Shown piece after piece: positions 39,867 to 41,033 of a DNA stretch of 41,033 bases; position 1 is the first letter of the stretch, and every line of letters starts with the position of its first letter. The stretch is from assembly GCA_945860915.1 (NCBI GenBank), contig CAMARR010000009.1, forward strand, positions 1 through 41,033, written 5' to 3'. Source of the DNA: Candidatus Kuenenia stuttgartensis (lineage in GTDB: Bacteria; Planctomycetota; GCA-002687715; CAIWVZ01). The translations under genes were made by a program, and so were the position numbers. Below the pieces are notes generated by a model, which worked only from the letters and a program-made list of their open reading frames with translations, was not told the origin of the DNA and did no database searches.

Positions 39867-40588
39867 GTGGTCTCCTTGGCTAGAAGTCCTCCGAATTTTC
39901 TACGACGCAACGCAAACGCACGCAGGGCCTCTTCGATCTGGGGTTTGCGGAAGTCAGGCCAGCAAAGCGGCGTCGAGAAAATCTCGGCGTAAGAAATTTG
40001 CCATAGGAGGAAATTGGACACGCGCAATTCACCCGCGGTCCTAATCAACAAGTCAACATCAGGCATGGCTGGATCGTAGAGGTACTTTCCGAGCATGGCC
40101 TCATCGATCGAACTGGATTCAACGAGGCCTGCAACAACGTCGTCTGCGATGCGACGCGCGGCATCGCTGATCTCTCCACGGCCACCATAATTCAATGCCA
40201 GCACGAGCGTCATGCCGTTGTTGTTCGCGGTCAAAGCCTCCGTGCGACGGAGTTCCGCCACCACCTTCGCCGGAAGTTCGGCGATCCGTCCCACACTCGT
40301 CAAACGAACGTTGTTTTCCATCAACGTCGGTCGCTCATCAACGAGGAACCGCTTCAACAGCACCATGAGGTAACGGACTTCCGTCCAGGGTCGCGAACGG
40401 TAGTTCTCAGTTGAGAGCGCGTACAGCGACAACCACGGAAGGTCAGCTCGGGCGCACTCAGTGACAACTTCCCGGACGGAATCAACGCCCGCACGATGGC
40501 CTCGTGTCCGCGCCTCGCCACGTTCACCGGCCCAACGCCCATTGCCGTCCATGATGACCGCGACATGTCGGACCCCAAAAAGCTCCAT
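39863..40588 (-). CDS. uppS: Undecaprenyl diphosphate synthase (isoprenyl transferase)
   Basis: The 241-residue enzyme extends farnesyl diphosphate with isopentenyl units in cis to make the C55 carrier lipid for peptidoglycan and O-antigen. Typical regions are 'VAVIMDGNGRWAGERG' (catalytic D14), 'RTRGHRAGVDSVREVV', 'LYALSTENYRSRPWTEV' and 'DLLIRTAGELRVSNFLLWQ', ending 'CWPDF'. The start overlaps the purA stop by one base (TGATG) and its stop overlaps cdsA. Length is normal for the family. No residue of note is missing. Confidence 0.96.
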   Translation of the reverse strand: MELFGVRHVAVIMDGNGRWAGERGEARTRGHRAGVDSVREVVTECARADLPWLSLYALSTENYRSRPWTEVRYLMVLLKRFLVDERPTLMENNVRLTSVGRIAELPAKVVAELRRTEALTANNNGMTLVLALNYGGRGEISDAARRIADDVVAGLVESSSIDEAMLGKYLYDPAMPDVDLLIRTAGELRVSNFLLWQISYAEIFSTPLCWPDFRKPQIEEALRAFALRRRKFGGLLAKETT

Positions 40589-41033
40589 CAGGGAGTCCGC
40601 CGCAGGATCTGACTGCGTTCAGCGCCCGTCGAGACCCATCCCACCGTAGCGCCCGTGTAGGACTCGATAAACGAGGTGAACCGACGGAGCCCTTGAGGGA
40701 GATCGTCATATCGACGCAGTCCCGAGAGGTCCTCACTCCAACCATCGAATGTGCGCCAACCCGGCTCAACCAGCGCCAAGTCGTCTGATCGCGGATACGA
40801 AGCGACGGCCTGTCCGCCGAGTCGATACTCGGTACAGGCCTTGACCTCCCCTAGCTCCGATAGGATGTCCGCTTTAGTCACCACCAGCGTGTCGACGCCA
40901 TTGGTCTCAACCGCATGTTTAACGGCAACGGCATCAAACCAGCCGCAACGCCGTGGACGTCCGGTAGTCGCGCCGAATTCGCCACCCTTAATGCGAATGG
41001 TGTCGCCAAGTGGCCCAAGCTCCTCAGTCGGGA
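40588..41033 (-). CDS. purA: Adenylosuccinate synthetase, C-terminal part (truncated by window)
   Basis: Only the last 147 residues are in the window; the start lies to the right. PurA joins IMP and aspartate with GTP to make adenylosuccinate. Characteristic stretches are 'GEFGATTGRPRRCGWFDAVAVKHAV', seen as 'GATTGRPRRCGWFD', then 'NGVDTLVVTKADIL' (guanine-binding TKxD) and 'FIESYTGATVGWVSTGAER'. The stop overlaps the uppS start, so it heads the operon in view. Whether it is first in the transcript cannot be seen. The frame is open to the window edge, with no sign of damage. Confidence 0.95.
   Translation of the reverse strand, partial: PTEELGPLGDTIRIKGGEFGATTGRPRRCGWFDAVAVKHAVETNGVDTLVVTKADILSELGEVKACTEYRLGGQAVASYPRSDDLALVEPGWRTFDGWSEDLSGLRRYDDLPQGLRRFTSFIESYTGATVGWVSTGAERSQILRRTP

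Overview
The window is about 41 kb of GC-rich chromosome (about 58-60 % G+C by eye) from a Gram-negative bacterium, most likely a planctomycete or a close PVC relative. The evidence is the mix of families: DUF58/BatA-type proteins, DUF1573 and HEAT-repeat secreted proteins, multihaem cytochromes, a von Willebrand A plus HEAT secreted protein, a TMTC-like membrane protein with TPR repeats, and a Pkn2-type Ser/Thr kinase with a helical N-terminal extension. Kdo synthesis (KdsA) implies an LPS-type outer membrane. There is no 16S rRNA, so the assignment is inference. Coding density is very high. Many neighbours overlap by 1-4 bases (ATGA, GTGA or TGATG), which implies translational coupling.

Region 1 (1-4103, minus strand) holds a DUF1579 lipocalin-like secreted protein, an unknown membrane protein with a proline-rich tail, a DUF58 protein, and a BatA/VWA-like membrane protein that runs off the left edge. 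Region 2 (4216-5415) holds a methyltransferase (plus) facing a UspA-like protein (minus). Region 3 (5696-14410, minus) is the most distinctive part. It reads DUF1573 protein, tetrahaem lipoprotein with a decayed phosphoesterase domain, then a tightly coupled run of solute-binding protein, FbpB-like permease, ATPase, pentahaem cytochrome and HEAT lipoprotein. The layout couples import of a metal (or similar solute) to periplasmic electron transfer.

Region 4 (14510-21851) holds a small lipoprotein (plus), a TMTC-like/TPR membrane protein with a coupled secreted Ig-like protein, ClpB, a DksA/TraR zinc-finger protein with a clear terminator, a NUDIX ADP-sugar hydrolase and an unknown 115-residue protein (all minus). 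Region 5 (21900-25484, plus) holds a secreted HEAT-VWA protein, a GNAT acetyltransferase, a tRNA with anticodon UAA but a short class I variable loop, and a PLP aminotransferase-like protein. Region 6 (25485-27339, minus) is trxB followed by proline dehydrogenase. Region 7 (27522-29650, plus) is a PTS IIA (PtsN) protein followed by an alkaline-phosphatase-superfamily enzyme. Region 8 (29656-34477, minus) is a PPC/DUF296 protein, valS and pgi. Region 9 (34526-36240, plus) is a lipid kinase overlapping kdsA.

Region 10 (36245-41033, minus) is a compact housekeeping operon: purA (partial), uppS, cdsA, phoH, ybeY and a Ser/Thr kinase. It joins purine synthesis, undecaprenyl and phospholipid precursor synthesis, RNA maturation and a signalling kinase.

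I saw no CRISPR array, insertion sequence, integrase, phage gene, rRNA or replication origin. The strongest candidates for novelty are the transporter-cytochrome operon and the class I tRNA-Leu(UAA). All functional names rest on motif recognition by reading; no database search was run.
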